A DNA stretch of 64,000 bases from Eubacteriales bacterium mix99 (GCA_038396605.1 CP121690.1:2264500-2328499), one strand, 5' to 3'; positions 28,001 to 36,298 are shown, counted from the first letter of the stretch. Translations and numbers: made by a program. Notes: generated by a model not told the origin, from the letters alone.

Positions 28001-28698
28001 CGGCATACGGCATGAAAACTTTTCGGATCCGCTACGGAGAGATCCCCGCTATGGTGGAGGGAGTCCATGCCGTTTCCACTGCAGCAGGCTCGCCGGGGAT
28101 GACCGGGAACCGCAGTCTTTCCGCTCCGGAAGGATCTGATACCCCGGATCAGGGAAAGATTCAGGGAACAGAGATCACATGGAAGGCGGCAGACGGCGCG
28201 CTGTATTACGAGCTGTTTCGCAGTACGGATCCCAACTTTGTTCCGGGAAGCGGCAACTATCTTTCCACTGCCGGCGATACCGCATATTTTGATGCCCAGG
28301 TAACCGGCAGCATGAAGCGACCCTATTATTATCGGGTCCGGGCCGTTGCTGCCGGGGCCAAAGGGTCACCTTCGCCGGCCGCACGACAGACCGTCGGGGA
28401 GATTACGGATACGGTTCCTCCGTCGGCTCCGATATTGGGAGCTCAGCCGAGGGAAAGCACACGGATTGATTTGTACTGGACCCCTTCGGCCGACAATATT
28501 CTGCTCCATCACTATGAAATTTATCGAAACGGTGAAAAAATTGGGCAGACGGAGAATTCCTACCTTACCAGCTACCGGGACAGGGACGTGAGGCCGGATG
28601 CAACCTATCGCTATATGGTGAAGGCAGTGGATACCAGTGGGAATGCAGCGGAGAGCAATAAGGTCTGCGTTACAACAGGAATTTTCACCCATTCTTGA
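25093..28698 (+). CDS. GH38-like glycosidase with C-terminal fibronectin III domains
   Basis: 1201-aa protein resembling glycoside hydrolase family 38 (alpha-mannosidase superfamily). An N-terminal beta domain is followed by EMHTDLGYT, matching the HxDxG zinc motif of that superfamily, and by RMFDNPAFSKSY in the region of the catalytic Asp. A further His lies in YNEHTWG. After a beta-rich middle domain come two fibronectin type III repeats (about 1010-1110 and 1110-1195). No signal peptide is visible, so it is probably cytoplasmic despite the FN3 domains. The start is TTG with AAAGGAGAG upstream. A LacI-type regulator follows 62 bases later and probably controls it. The exact sugar specificity is unknown. 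Confidence 0.75.
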   Translation: MKKSSSVCEPNPVEIIRVKPTPVIWKTGMQATKMTVRNSGSPFSAWVRVSLKNQPSCIVPAGRIASGSSVVTVPVTDTHEMLNPGETISLRLELFDEESCSGGAKAVYGTDKWERSRHWEFYLSQEMHTDLGYTMYPEDLKDTYAKYLDTVKEYMKNSDERAEDVQKYKYAIESGYMMGEAYMIKRNADQIREITDWIRDGRMVVGAGQFNFTLENMSTEGTARAAYYTNRFLVDKLGIQPGTTQRMFDNPAFSKSYVDAAVQAGILYGIHSMNPDRSPYHKKKLYDLFYMEGMDPAHKFLVFNGKSYSDNRGFGGSHWDIRGSVRDAERNLQQIMDTLESRTGRMRYPYDKFPLPLVPYADNREPMEEQILLANQLNKKWDDAGYAYPKITVAFPEQFFKDVVAEYGDFIPTESGTEENWWNDGWATTAFESGISKTAGNRIPVAETAASFASMYTGRKYPYMKIYEAVERNLIYNEHTWGCQEYNKSNPQYDRQFEWKRGHAFSAKVLAEEILGASLKALASDVATEGKAIYVYNPLNWTRNDVVALSDLSDLPPRFEIKDGDTSVSYRIQDGVLTFVAAGVPAMGYKIFRVVETAAAPDFKQKAITGSNFLENDAFRVTFAEDGTVSSILDKRNGNREMVENTPSVRFNQYQYYDDFGIPFSNMGADFGPDKWKRHSPGKESGHLEVTASAIGVAARLKTSTFRAGSIVQTVTLYNDIPRIDIVNEVEKESLPDLKSKEEAFYTFPFQTGKDYEIRYDLPVGNAAEGEQIYGTCTDWYTANKWVSVKDKKDHYTMVLAIPNTSLLQFGERRTGKWSFDYKSSGPILYSYVMNNMWQTNFQGDQPGYTRFCYSVSANEDSGTGESARFGWEISNPLQATVIAEAQTGKSADSGSLISIDKRNIQVSTIKASEANSDGMILRFAEIEGKHSENVSVSFPFRVSSVTETDIIENDKQLVSTDRTFSFGLPAYGMKTFRIRYGEIPAMVEGVHAVSTAAGSPGMTGNRSLSAPEGSDTPDQGKIQGTEITWKAADGALYYELFRSTDPNFVPGSGNYLSTAGDTAYFDAQVTGSMKRPYYYRVRAVAAGAKGSPSPAARQTVGEITDTVPPSAPILGAQPRESTRIDLYWTPSADNILLHHYEIYRNGEKIGQTENSYLTSYRDRDVRPDATYRYMVKAVDTSGNAAESNKVCVTTGIFTHS

Positions 28699-28760
28699 CA
28701 GCCTTCCTGAAAAAGAGTAGTATAAATATGATTTTATGCGGAAATGGGAGGTGGTTCAGA

Positions 28761-29759
28761 ATGCAGAGGAAAAGAGCCTCCAGCAAGGATGTTGCAAGGG
28801 AAGCAGGCGTTTCCCAGGCGACGGTGTCCTATGTCCTGAACGATGTGAAAAATGTAAAAATCCGGCCGGAAACCAGACAGGCCGTACTGGATGCCGTAAA
28901 AAAGCTGAATTATCACCCAAGTCATATTGCCAGGGGAATGAAGTGGAACCGATCCATGTCGGTAGGGGTCATCACGGACCGCAGAATTACCAATTATAAT
29001 TTTATGGAGACGCTGGAGGGGATCCGGGATGGCCTTTCCCAGTCCAATTATTCCATTACCCTGCTTTTTAACAAGTCGGACGACAGCTTCAATATGGAAA
29101 TACTGGACTATTACAATACCAACCGATTGGATGGGGTGATTTTTGCCTTTGCCACGGTGGATGAACTGTCGAGGGAAGAACTGAATCAAAATGGTGTTCC
29201 TTATGTGATTGTGGATTCCCATGTTTCCCATGCCCGGTTTCACGAGATCGGTACAGATCATCTTTGCCATCTCACGGACCTGACGGCCCTGTTCCGGAAA
29301 AGAGGGGCGAGCCGGCTGGCCTATACCGGTCCCCGGTGGAAATGCGGGACCGATTTCCGGCTGAAAGCGTTTGAGCAGGCTGTACAGGAAAGCGGGCTTC
29401 ATAACTTGGGCTGTTTTCTCTGCCCTTTTCGGGATGACCAGATCCGGGATACAGTAGGGGAAATGCTGCGTTCTCCGGAGCGCCCGGACGGGATTATTAC
29501 CGGCAGCCCGCGTTTTGGCTTTTCCGTGCTGAAGGCAGCGGCGGAAATGGGCAAAAGGGTACCGGAAGACTTGATGGTTGCTTCTCTGGGTGCATCTGCC
29601 TTTTATCATTTATGTCATCCGGCCATGACGGCAGTGGAGCTCCCTTTGTATGAGATGGGGCGGCGCAGTGCGGCTTATCTGATGGATCTCCTGAATGACA
29701 GACCGGTGGAGGATACTATTATCCTTCCTTCGGAGATCGTCATGCGGGCTTCCTTATAA
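28761..29759 (+). CDS. LacI family transcriptional regulator
   Basis: 332-aa repressor-type regulator. An N-terminal LacI helix-turn-helix (SSKDVAREAGVSQATVSYVLN, about residues 7-27, here given in part) and hinge (YHPSHIARGMK) precede a periplasmic-binding-protein-like sensor domain that should bind a sugar. The start at 28761 follows GGGAGGTGG. It lies directly downstream of the GH38-like gene in the same direction, so it probably responds to a sugar released by that enzyme, whose operator is expected near 24965-25090. The C-terminus ends PSEIVMRASL, normal for the family. Confidence 0.9.
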   Translation: MQRKRASSKDVAREAGVSQATVSYVLNDVKNVKIRPETRQAVLDAVKKLNYHPSHIARGMKWNRSMSVGVITDRRITNYNFMETLEGIRDGLSQSNYSITLLFNKSDDSFNMEILDYYNTNRLDGVIFAFATVDELSREELNQNGVPYVIVDSHVSHARFHEIGTDHLCHLTDLTALFRKRGASRLAYTGPRWKCGTDFRLKAFEQAVQESGLHNLGCFLCPFRDDQIRDTVGEMLRSPERPDGIITGSPRFGFSVLKAAAEMGKRVPEDLMVASLGASAFYHLCHPAMTAVELPLYEMGRRSAAYLMDLLNDRPVEDTIILPSEIVMRASL

Positions 29760-29851
29760 TTTCTTCCAAAAATAATTTTAAAAAACATATACCGGATATT
29801 CCATATTCCGCTGGGGATCCGGACGATCCATTGAAAGGAGTTCCAGGAAAC

Positions 29852-31084
29852 ATGAAAGCACTCATTATAGGTGCCGGCATTGCAGCCGTATCGGCGATGA
29901 AGGCCATCCGGAAGCAGGATCCGGATATGGAAATCACAGTCTACGGAGATGAGGGGTATTTTCCTTACCGGCGGCTTCGGCTGACCAAAGATATAAGCCA
30001 GGGGCTTTTGTCCGATGCCCTTTTGATTCAGAAGGAATCCTGGTATTCGGAAAATCACATACGATTTTGCAAAGGAACCGGAGCAACGGGGCTGGATCCC
30101 GCTGGGCACCGTGTTATTTTGTCCGACGGAACCGCAGACGAATATTCCGTCCTCCTGTTGGCAAACGGCGCAAGGAGCAACGTCCTTCCCATAAAGGGAA
30201 TCGGCAGACAGGGGGTATATTCCCTGAGGACGCTTCCGGATGCCTCAGTCATTCTGAAGCAGGCAAAACGATCCCGCCGGATTCTGATCATCGGCGGCGG
30301 TGTGCTGGGCCTGGAACTGGCATGGAGCCTGAATCAAATGGGGAAGGAAGTTGTCGTGGCGGAAGCACAGCCCAGGCTTATGCCGAAGCAGCTGGACGAA
30401 AAGGCATCCCGGATCCTCCTGAATGTGGTGCAGTCCTGCGGGGTTTCCATACATACGGACACCCGGATAAAGGAGATCACGGGAGATTCCTTCGCAACAG
30501 GATTCCGGACGGACAACGATCTGCAGGAACCTTGTGATATGGTGATTCACTCCACGGGCATCCGTCCGAATATTGAGCTGGTGAAGGGAACCGGGATCCG
30601 GACCAACCGGGGAATTCTGGTAAACAGTAAAATGGAAACCAACCTTGCGGATATCTATGCAGCCGGGGATATTGCAGAATTCGAAAACCGCGTTGCCGGC
30701 TTATGGAACTGTGCTTCCCTGCAGGGAGAAGTGGCGGGCAGCAATATGGCGGGAGCAGAGAGGATCTATCAGGCGCCGGCGGCCGCCACAATCATGAATG
30801 CTTTCCGCACCTCTCTGTTTTCCATCGGGCAGGTGGAAAAGAGCAGCTATGATGCAGCCATTACGGATTTTGACTGCGAAAGCAATCGATATCGGAAGAT
30901 CTGTTTTCGTGGAAATAGAATTTCCGGAGTGGTCATCATCGGGAGCCGAAAGGAACTTCCCGCTCTGAAAAAGGCCATGGAGGAACAGGCCGGGTTCCGT
31001 TCCGATGAGCAGAACAGGACCGTATCCGAATTTATGCAGTTTCTTCAGGAACAGCAGCAGGCAAACAAGCCGATGCCGCAATGA
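29852..31084 (+). CDS. NAD(P)H-dependent FAD oxidoreductase (rubredoxin/nitrite reductase type)
   Basis: 410-aa flavoprotein of the pyridine nucleotide-disulfide oxidoreductase class. The FAD motif IIGAGIAAVSAMKAI is at residues about 4-18, the NAD(P) motif ILIIGGGVLGLELAW near 150, and the second FAD motif IYAAGDIAEF near 270. It lacks a redox-active CxxxxC pair, pointing to ferredoxin, rubredoxin or nitrite reductase-like electron transfer and not to a disulfide reductase. I chose the ATG at 29852. Its stop overlaps the start of the RNase M5-like gene by four bases, an odd pairing of functions. The electron acceptor is not encoded nearby. Confidence 0.85.
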   Translation: MKALIIGAGIAAVSAMKAIRKQDPDMEITVYGDEGYFPYRRLRLTKDISQGLLSDALLIQKESWYSENHIRFCKGTGATGLDPAGHRVILSDGTADEYSVLLLANGARSNVLPIKGIGRQGVYSLRTLPDASVILKQAKRSRRILIIGGGVLGLELAWSLNQMGKEVVVAEAQPRLMPKQLDEKASRILLNVVQSCGVSIHTDTRIKEITGDSFATGFRTDNDLQEPCDMVIHSTGIRPNIELVKGTGIRTNRGILVNSKMETNLADIYAAGDIAEFENRVAGLWNCASLQGEVAGSNMAGAERIYQAPAAATIMNAFRTSLFSIGQVEKSSYDAAITDFDCESNRYRKICFRGNRISGVVIIGSRKELPALKKAMEEQAGFRSDEQNRTVSEFMQFLQEQQQANKPMPQ

Positions 31085-31680
31085 AACGTATCAGGGTTCC
31101 GATTCGGGAAGCAATTATTGTGGAAGGCATTTACGATAAAATGAAACTGGAGCAGTTGGTGGATACGGTCATTCTTCCAACCAATGGGTTTGCCATATTT
31201 CAGGATAAGGAAAGGATGGATGTTATCCGGAAGCTGGCAGAAAAGAGAGGAATCATCCTCCTGACGGATTCCGACCGTGCCGGCTTCCGGATACGCAGTT
31301 ACATTCAGTCCTGCCTTCCGAAAGAACAGGTCCGGCATGCCTATATTCCGGAAATTGCGGGCAGGGAAAAGCGAAAAATCACTCCCGGCAAGGAAGGATT
31401 GCTGGGAGTGGAGGGGGTTCCGGATGAGGTTCTCCTGCAGGCCCTGCAGAATGCCGGATATCGGGCAGCGGGAAAGAAGGGCGGAAGGCTCATCACAAAA
31501 CAGGATCTCTATCGGGATGGATTCACCGGAAAGCAGGACAGCCATTTGCTGCGGTCCCGCCTCCTGAAGGAACTGGGCCTGCCTTCCCGGTTGTCCACCA
31601 ATGCCATGCTGGATATGCTGAACGCCTTGTTCGGTTATGAAGAATACCGGACCTTTCTGACGGCTTTCTTTCCCGGCTGA
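31081..31680 (+). CDS. rnmV: RNase M5-like Toprim protein
   Basis: 199-aa protein with an N-terminal Toprim domain: catalytic Glu15 in AIIVEGIYDK and the acidic pair Asp63/Asp65 in LLTDSDRAG. The C-terminal half matches the DUF4093 region of ribonuclease M5 (KEGLLGVEGV, then SRLLKELGLPS). RNase M5 performs the final maturation of 5S rRNA in Gram-positive bacteria. In many Firmicutes the gene lies beside ksgA, which is not the case here; it is coupled instead to a flavoprotein gene by an ATGA overlap. The function is inferred from the family; no rRNA is in the window. Confidence 0.85.
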   Translation: MKRIRVPIREAIIVEGIYDKMKLEQLVDTVILPTNGFAIFQDKERMDVIRKLAEKRGIILLTDSDRAGFRIRSYIQSCLPKEQVRHAYIPEIAGREKRKITPGKEGLLGVEGVPDEVLLQALQNAGYRAAGKKGGRLITKQDLYRDGFTGKQDSHLLRSRLLKELGLPSRLSTNAMLDMLNALFGYEEYRTFLTAFFPG

Positions 31681-31724
31681 ATTCCTCTCTGGATTCTTTT
31701 GTCTGACTGGGTCAGCCGACCGGG

Positions 31725-33230
31725 TCAGCCGATGTAAAGATTCTCCGAAGGGAAGTTGGCGTCGCATGTGATATGGATTCCAAGCTTATGCAAAACGGAA
31801 TTGTCCGTGGAGGACAGAATATGAGTGGAATGCATTTCGCAGCCGTGAAGCTCTTTCAGACTGGTCAATGCCAGCTGGGCCGTCGGATTGGTGGTAGCGC
31901 TGATGGTCAGAGCAATCAGGGTTTCCTCCAGGTTCAGCCTGGTATTTTTTTCGTTGAGAACGTCTTTCCTCAGATTTTGAATGGATTCAATAATGTTTGG
32001 GGACAGCAGATGAATGTTATCCGGTATTCCGGAGATCACTTTGATGGCATTTAAAATGACACTGGATGTTGCGTTCATCAGAACGGACTGCTTTCCGGTG
32101 ATCTGTTCGCCGGTTGCCAGTTCAACGGCAGCGCCGCTCAATACTTTTTTGCCTGTTTTGGAACGCCGGTTCAGGACTTCCCTGGCAGGGACCACGACCC
32201 TGCGGTCTTCCGGGACCAGTTTGAAATCCTCCATCAGGACCTCCACTCTGGAGAAGGTTTCCTGATCGGTAAGTCCTTTGGCATATTCCGCCTTGTACCA
32301 GAAATAACGGCGGATAATTTCCTGTTTGGCGGCTTCCCGTACAATATTGTCATCGGTAATGCTGAACCCTGCACGGTTTACCCCCATGTCGGTAGGAGAC
32401 TGGTAGATGGCTTCCCGGGAGGAAACCCTTTCCAGGATCCGTTTCAGTACCGGAAAAATCTCTACATCCCGGTTGTAGTTGACGGAAGTTTTTCCGTAGG
32501 CTTCCAGATGGAAGGGATCAATGATGTTGAAGTCCCTCAGATCTGCTGTGGCCGCTTCATAAGCCACGTTGAGCGGATGCTTGAGAGGGAGGTTCCAGAT
32601 CGGAAAGGTTTCGAATTTGGCATAGCCGCTTTGGATTCCCCTCAGGCTGTCATGATACAGTTGGGACAGACAGGTGGCCAGTTTGCCGCTTCCCGGCCCG
32701 GGGGCTGTGACGATGACCAGAGGTTTTTTGGTTTCGATGTATTCATTGGCACCAAAGCCTTCTTCACTCAATATCGCATTGATATCGGAAGGATATCCAT
32801 GGGTTGGCCGATGCACATATACTTTGATATTCCGGAGTTCCAGCGTGTTTTTGAAAAGTCTGGCTGCCGGCTGATCCTTGTAGCGCGTTATGACGACACC
32901 TGCAATATCCAGATCCCATGCCCGCAGGTTGTCAATCAGCTTTAGGACATCCATCTCGTATGTGATTCCAAAATCCGCACGGATCTTGCGCCGCTCAATA
33001 TCGCCGGCATAAATGCACAATATGATTTCCGCCTTATCCCTGAGATTATGAAGCAATCGGACCTTGTCATTGGGATCATAACCCGGAAGGACTCTGGCAG
33101 CGTGATAATCAAAAAAAAGCTTTCCCCCGAATTCAAGATATAGCTTGTGATTGAAATGATCCACCCGTTTCAGTATTTCTGTTGTTTGTTCCTCAAGGTA
33201 TTTCGTGTTGTCAAAACCTGGTTGAAGCAA
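31725..33230 (-). CDS. DUF1846 family protein, putative nucleotide-binding
   Basis: About 501-aa protein of the DUF1846 family, whose function is not established. The family N-terminus GFDNTKYLEEQ and the segments FGGKLFFDYHAARVLPGY and SPTDMGVNRAGF are clear. VTAPGPGSGKLATCLSQ resembles a P-loop and suggests nucleotide binding. I set the start at the TTG at 33230 because ACAGGAGGTT lies eight bases before it and family members begin near this point. The frame continues open upstream for 51 codons encoding a hydrophobic segment (see findings). It is the only gene of its transcription unit, with a sigma-A promoter about 210 bases upstream. Confidence 0.85.
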   Translation of the reverse strand: MLQPGFDNTKYLEEQTTEILKRVDHFNHKLYLEFGGKLFFDYHAARVLPGYDPNDKVRLLHNLRDKAEIILCIYAGDIERRKIRADFGITYEMDVLKLIDNLRAWDLDIAGVVITRYKDQPAARLFKNTLELRNIKVYVHRPTHGYPSDINAILSEEGFGANEYIETKKPLVIVTAPGPGSGKLATCLSQLYHDSLRGIQSGYAKFETFPIWNLPLKHPLNVAYEAATADLRDFNIIDPFHLEAYGKTSVNYNRDVEIFPVLKRILERVSSREAIYQSPTDMGVNRAGFSITDDNIVREAAKQEIIRRYFWYKAEYAKGLTDQETFSRVEVLMEDFKLVPEDRRVVVPAREVLNRRSKTGKKVLSGAAVELATGEQITGKQSVLMNATSSVILNAIKVISGIPDNIHLLSPNIIESIQNLRKDVLNEKNTRLNLEETLIALTISATTNPTAQLALTSLKELHGCEMHSTHILSSTDNSVLHKLGIHITCDANFPSENLYIG

Positions 33231-33438
33231 AGCATTTAACCTCCTGTAATAAAAGTGAAAAGTAAGAATAATAAAACAAATAAAGCAGCAAACCGATAAA
33301 ACGCTCAAAAAAATCCGGACATCCTCATCCGACATCCGTTCGTTCCGGACTGCATAACAGCATGCACCATACGGACACAGCAAAATACAAATCCGGACAA
33401 TGGGAATCCATTGAGAATATCCTGATATACAATATCAC

Positions 33439-33466
33439 ATTATACAATGTTTTTCAGACTTTTCAA
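33439..33466 (-). promoter_or_regulatory. Minus-strand promoter for the DUF1846 gene
   Basis: On the minus strand TTGAAA (33466-33461), 16 bases and TATAAT (33444-33439). The transcript would carry a leader of about 200 nt before the TTG start. Within the 312 bases between the DUF1846 start and the next gene I see this promoter, an in-frame open leader and the hairpin at 33514-33541. Confidence 0.55.
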
Positions 33467-33513
33467 AAGGAATTATTTTGAATCCTGCATGGAAGGGGAC
33501 GGCGGAATTATGT

Positions 33514-33541
33514 AAGGCAAGGCAATACAGCCCTGCCTTTT
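33514..33541 (+). terminator. Terminator-like hairpin
   Basis: AAGGCAAGGC (33514-33523) pairs over ten positions with GCCCTGCCTT (33530-33539) around a six-base loop, followed by TTTTG on the plus strand. It lies just past the stop of the small hydrophobic protein gene on the minus strand, where the T-run is lacking. Direction and function are uncertain. Confidence 0.35.
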
Positions 33542-33542
33542 G

Positions 33543-33749
33543 CTATTCTTCCGTATTGCAGACACCACCGAAACCCGGGAACAAAATAATCAGCAGCAGG
33601 AAGAAAAACAGTAGTTCATTCTGCACTCCGAATCCGCCGCATCCGCATCCGTTTCCCCATCCACCATAGCTGAAAAGCAGAATGAGAAGCAGAAAAAAGA
33701 ACAGCCAGGAATTAAAACCGGAACCTCTTCCTCCATATCCGTATCCCAT
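33543..33749 (-). CDS. Small Gly-rich hydrophobic protein with two membrane segments
   Basis: 68-aa protein with a Gly/Tyr-rich N-terminus (MGYGYGGRGSGF), a hydrophobic helix (residues 16-26, LFFFLLLILLF), a GNGCGCGGFG linker and a second almost identical hydrophobic helix (47-57, LFFFLLLIILF). The ATG is preceded by GAGGTGATTCC, a good ribosome binding site, which supports translation. Similar composition is found in small YjcZ-type sporulation proteins of Firmicutes, but homology cannot be shown at this length. The internal duplication suggests a membrane hairpin or an oligomer-forming structural protein. Confidence 0.6.
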   Translation of the reverse strand: MGYGYGGRGSGFNSWLFFFLLLILLFSYGGWGNGCGCGGFGVQNELLFFFLLLIILFPGFGGVCNTEE

Positions 33750-33925
33750 GGAATCACCTCATTTCACGAATTGGAGTATGCTGCTGTCTGTTATATAGAT
33801 ATGAAAAATTCCCGCGAAAAGTGAACCCCTGATTTTTTTCAACAAAAGGGAAGCCTTTGCATATGCTGATATCCGGGAATAAAAAAAGTGAAAAACAGAG
33901 GCGACCGCAGTAAGGAGTGTGGAAA

Positions 33926-34369
33926 ATGATGGGAGATCGGGAACGGAAAATCCAGGAACTGCTGAAACGTTATCAGGGAGTTCCTTTTGTTCATAACGGA
34001 CGCACCCTGGAGGGACTGGACTGTCTGGGGTTTGTCATTCATTTTTACAGGAATCTGGGCATCTATCTGCCCAACGGCGATGGAAAGGTGATTGGAGAAG
34101 ACTGGTATGTAACAGACCCTCAAAGATACATCCGCGGCCTGGGAAGACTGGATGCCATACAGGTTTCCGCCGATGATCTTCAGCCATTGGACCTGGTGTA
34201 TTTTGCCATTGCCAGGGATATCATCACGCATACTGGGATTATGATCAACCGGCATGAGTTCGCACATATGTCCCCAAAGACGAACTTTCGGATCAGTAAA
34301 ATGGAACGGCACTGGAAAGCCCGATTTCGGGGAGGCCTTCGCTTCCCGGAGCTGATGACCGATTTTTAG
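33926..34369 (+). CDS. NlpC/P60-like protein
   Basis: 147-aa protein with the core of the NlpC/P60 papain-like fold: LDCLGFVIHFYRNLGI holds the nucleophile Cys and ITHTGIMIN the expected His. Such enzymes usually cut gamma-D-Glu-meso-DAP bonds in cell-wall peptides. Here there is no signal peptide, so it may be cytoplasmic and act on recycled muropeptides, or belong to another branch of the fold. The start at 33926 is chosen because AAGGAG ends eight bases before it. It lies about 130 bases upstream of the AlaRS gene, which has its own promoter. Confidence 0.75.
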   Translation: MMGDRERKIQELLKRYQGVPFVHNGRTLEGLDCLGFVIHFYRNLGIYLPNGDGKVIGEDWYVTDPQRYIRGLGRLDAIQVSADDLQPLDLVYFAIARDIITHTGIMINRHEFAHMSPKTNFRISKMERHWKARFRGGLRFPELMTDF

Positions 34370-34415
34370 GCAGGTTGGTCCCGGCTTCTGTGAATTTTGG
34401 GAAAAAGGGCCTGGA

Positions 34416-34444
34416 TTGACACAGCCCTGCTCACTGGGTATAAT
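34416..34444 (+). promoter_or_regulatory. Promoter of the short alanyl-tRNA synthetase gene
   Basis: Near-consensus TTGACA (34416-34421), 17 bases and TATAAT (34439-34444). The leader is only about 65 nt, too short for a T-box element. Confidence 0.8.
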
Positions 34445-34513
34445 ATTATCTGTTATGAAATGCGTTGTAAAAAGCCTCAGACAAAGGATGAAACGGAGTA
34501 AGGAGTGTTATAT

Positions 34514-36298
34514 TTGCAAACCGATGAATTGAGAGAGAAATTCCTTTCTTTTTTCCGGGAAAGGGGACATGCCGTGATTCCCAGTGCGTCCGTAATACCG
34601 GAAAATGACCCGACGGTATTATTCACCACAGCGGGAATGCATCCGCTGGTTCCCTATCTTCTTGGGGAAAAGCATCCCGAAGGAACCCGCCTGACCGATG
34701 TCCAGAAGTGTATCCGTACCGTGGATATCGATGAAGTGGGAGACAACAGCCACTGCACATTTTTTGAAATGCTGGGCAGCTGGTCCCTGGGAGATTATTT
34801 CAGGAAAGAGGCCATTGCATGGAGCTGGGAGTTCCTGACCTCTCCCAAATGGCTGGGGATCCCAAAGGAAAAGCTGTATGTTACCGTATTTGCCGGAGAC
34901 GGGCATGCGCCGCGGGATGTGGAATCCTATGAGCTGTGGAAATCCATGGGAGTTGCGGAGGATCATATCTGTTTTCTGCCTGCGAAAAACAACTGGTGGG
35001 GGCCGGCAGGCATTACCGGGCCATGTGGTCCGGATACGGAAATGTTCATCGATACCGGCAGGGAAAAATGCAGTCCCGATTGCAGTCCGGCCTGTGACTG
35101 CGGGAAATACGTGGAAATCTGGAATGACGTGTTCATGGAATACAACAAAACGGCAGAGGGAACGTTTGAGCCGCTGCTCCAGAAAAATGTGGATACCGGC
35201 ATGGGGCTGGATCGGACCACAGCGATTTTACAGGGTGCAGAGTCCGTCTATGATACCGATCTGTACCGGGATATCATTGCCCGGATCAGTCAGCTTTCCA
35301 ACAAAGAGTACGGGCAGGATGCAGAAACCACCAGAGCGTTCCGGATTGTGGCGGATCATATCCGGACAGCAACGTTTATATTGGGAGACGAAAAGGCTGT
35401 TACGCCGTCCAATGTGGATCAGGGGTATATCCTTCGGCGTCTGATCCGACGGGCCGTTCGATTTGGACTGAAGATCGGGATTCCGGAGGGCAGCACGCCG
35501 GAAATCGCCGATGTGGTGATTCAGCAATACCGTCCTGTATACGGTGAGCTTGGCCGAAATGAAGAGTTCATCAAAAGGGAGCTGGCCCTTGAGGAAAAGC
35601 GGTTTCAGCGAACCATTCGTCAGGGCATGAAGGAATTTGAAAAAGTGCTTTTCCAATTGGGCGATTCCTCCAGGATGATTGATGGGCTTCATGCATTCCA
35701 TCTGTATGATACTTATGGATTCCCCATTGAATTTACGCAGGAACTGGCGGCGGAAAAGGGATATGCAGTGGATATCGAAGGCTTCCGGAAGAGTTTTCAG
35801 CACCATCAGGAGATTTCCCACGCAGGGGCGTCCCGGAAGTTCCGGGGAGGACTGGCGGATCATACGGAGGAGACCGCAAAGCTGCATACGGCAACCCATC
35901 TGCTCCATGCGGCACTTCGGAAGGTGCTGGGAAAAGAAGTGGAGCAGAGAGGAAGCAATATCACGGCGGAGAGGCTGCGTTTTGATTTCTCCTTCCCCAG
36001 GAAGCTGACGAAGGAAGAGCTGTCCGAAGTGGAGCAGCTGGTCAATGAAGCCATTGACAGCAACGTGGAGATTGTCTGTGAGGAAATGCCCCTGGAGGAA
36101 GCCAGGAAGTCCGGTGCCATCGGACTGTTTGAATCCAAATATGGGAATATGGTCAAAGTCTACACGATAGGACCGTATTCCAGGGAAATCTGCGGAGGTC
36201 CCCATGCGAGCCGAACCGGCGAACTGGGCAAATTCAAAATCAGGAAAGAAGGAAGTTCTTCTGCCGGAGTCCGGAGGATCAAGGCAGTTCTGCAATAA
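34514..36298 (+). CDS. Short alanyl-tRNA synthetase lacking the C-Ala domain
   Basis: 594-aa class II alanyl-tRNA synthetase. The catalytic core is complete (ASVIPENDPTVLFTTAGM, then FFEMLGSWSLGDYF and TGMGLDRTT). The tRNA-recognition region and an intact editing domain follow, with zinc-site motifs HTATH and CGGPH. The protein stops right after the editing domain (GVRRIKAVLQ), so the DHHA1/C-Ala region of a typical 870-880-aa AlaRS is missing. A Cys-rich insert (EKCSPDCSPACDCGK) is notable. The stop codon is followed by a terminator and not by a continuing frame, so this looks like a genuine short form. The start is TTG at 34514, with AAGGAG eight bases upstream. Confidence 0.88.
   Translation: MQTDELREKFLSFFRERGHAVIPSASVIPENDPTVLFTTAGMHPLVPYLLGEKHPEGTRLTDVQKCIRTVDIDEVGDNSHCTFFEMLGSWSLGDYFRKEAIAWSWEFLTSPKWLGIPKEKLYVTVFAGDGHAPRDVESYELWKSMGVAEDHICFLPAKNNWWGPAGITGPCGPDTEMFIDTGREKCSPDCSPACDCGKYVEIWNDVFMEYNKTAEGTFEPLLQKNVDTGMGLDRTTAILQGAESVYDTDLYRDIIARISQLSNKEYGQDAETTRAFRIVADHIRTATFILGDEKAVTPSNVDQGYILRRLIRRAVRFGLKIGIPEGSTPEIADVVIQQYRPVYGELGRNEEFIKRELALEEKRFQRTIRQGMKEFEKVLFQLGDSSRMIDGLHAFHLYDTYGFPIEFTQELAAEKGYAVDIEGFRKSFQHHQEISHAGASRKFRGGLADHTEETAKLHTATHLLHAALRKVLGKEVEQRGSNITAERLRFDFSFPRKLTKEELSEVEQLVNEAIDSNVEIVCEEMPLEEARKSGAIGLFESKYGNMVKVYTIGPYSREICGGPHASRTGELGKFKIRKEGSSSAGVRRIKAVLQ

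Noticed and set aside
31708-31733. Direct repeat of GGGTCAGCCGA beyond the RNase M5-like gene
   Set aside because: Only two short copies, one running into the end of the DUF1846 gene; no sign of a mobile element or regulatory role.
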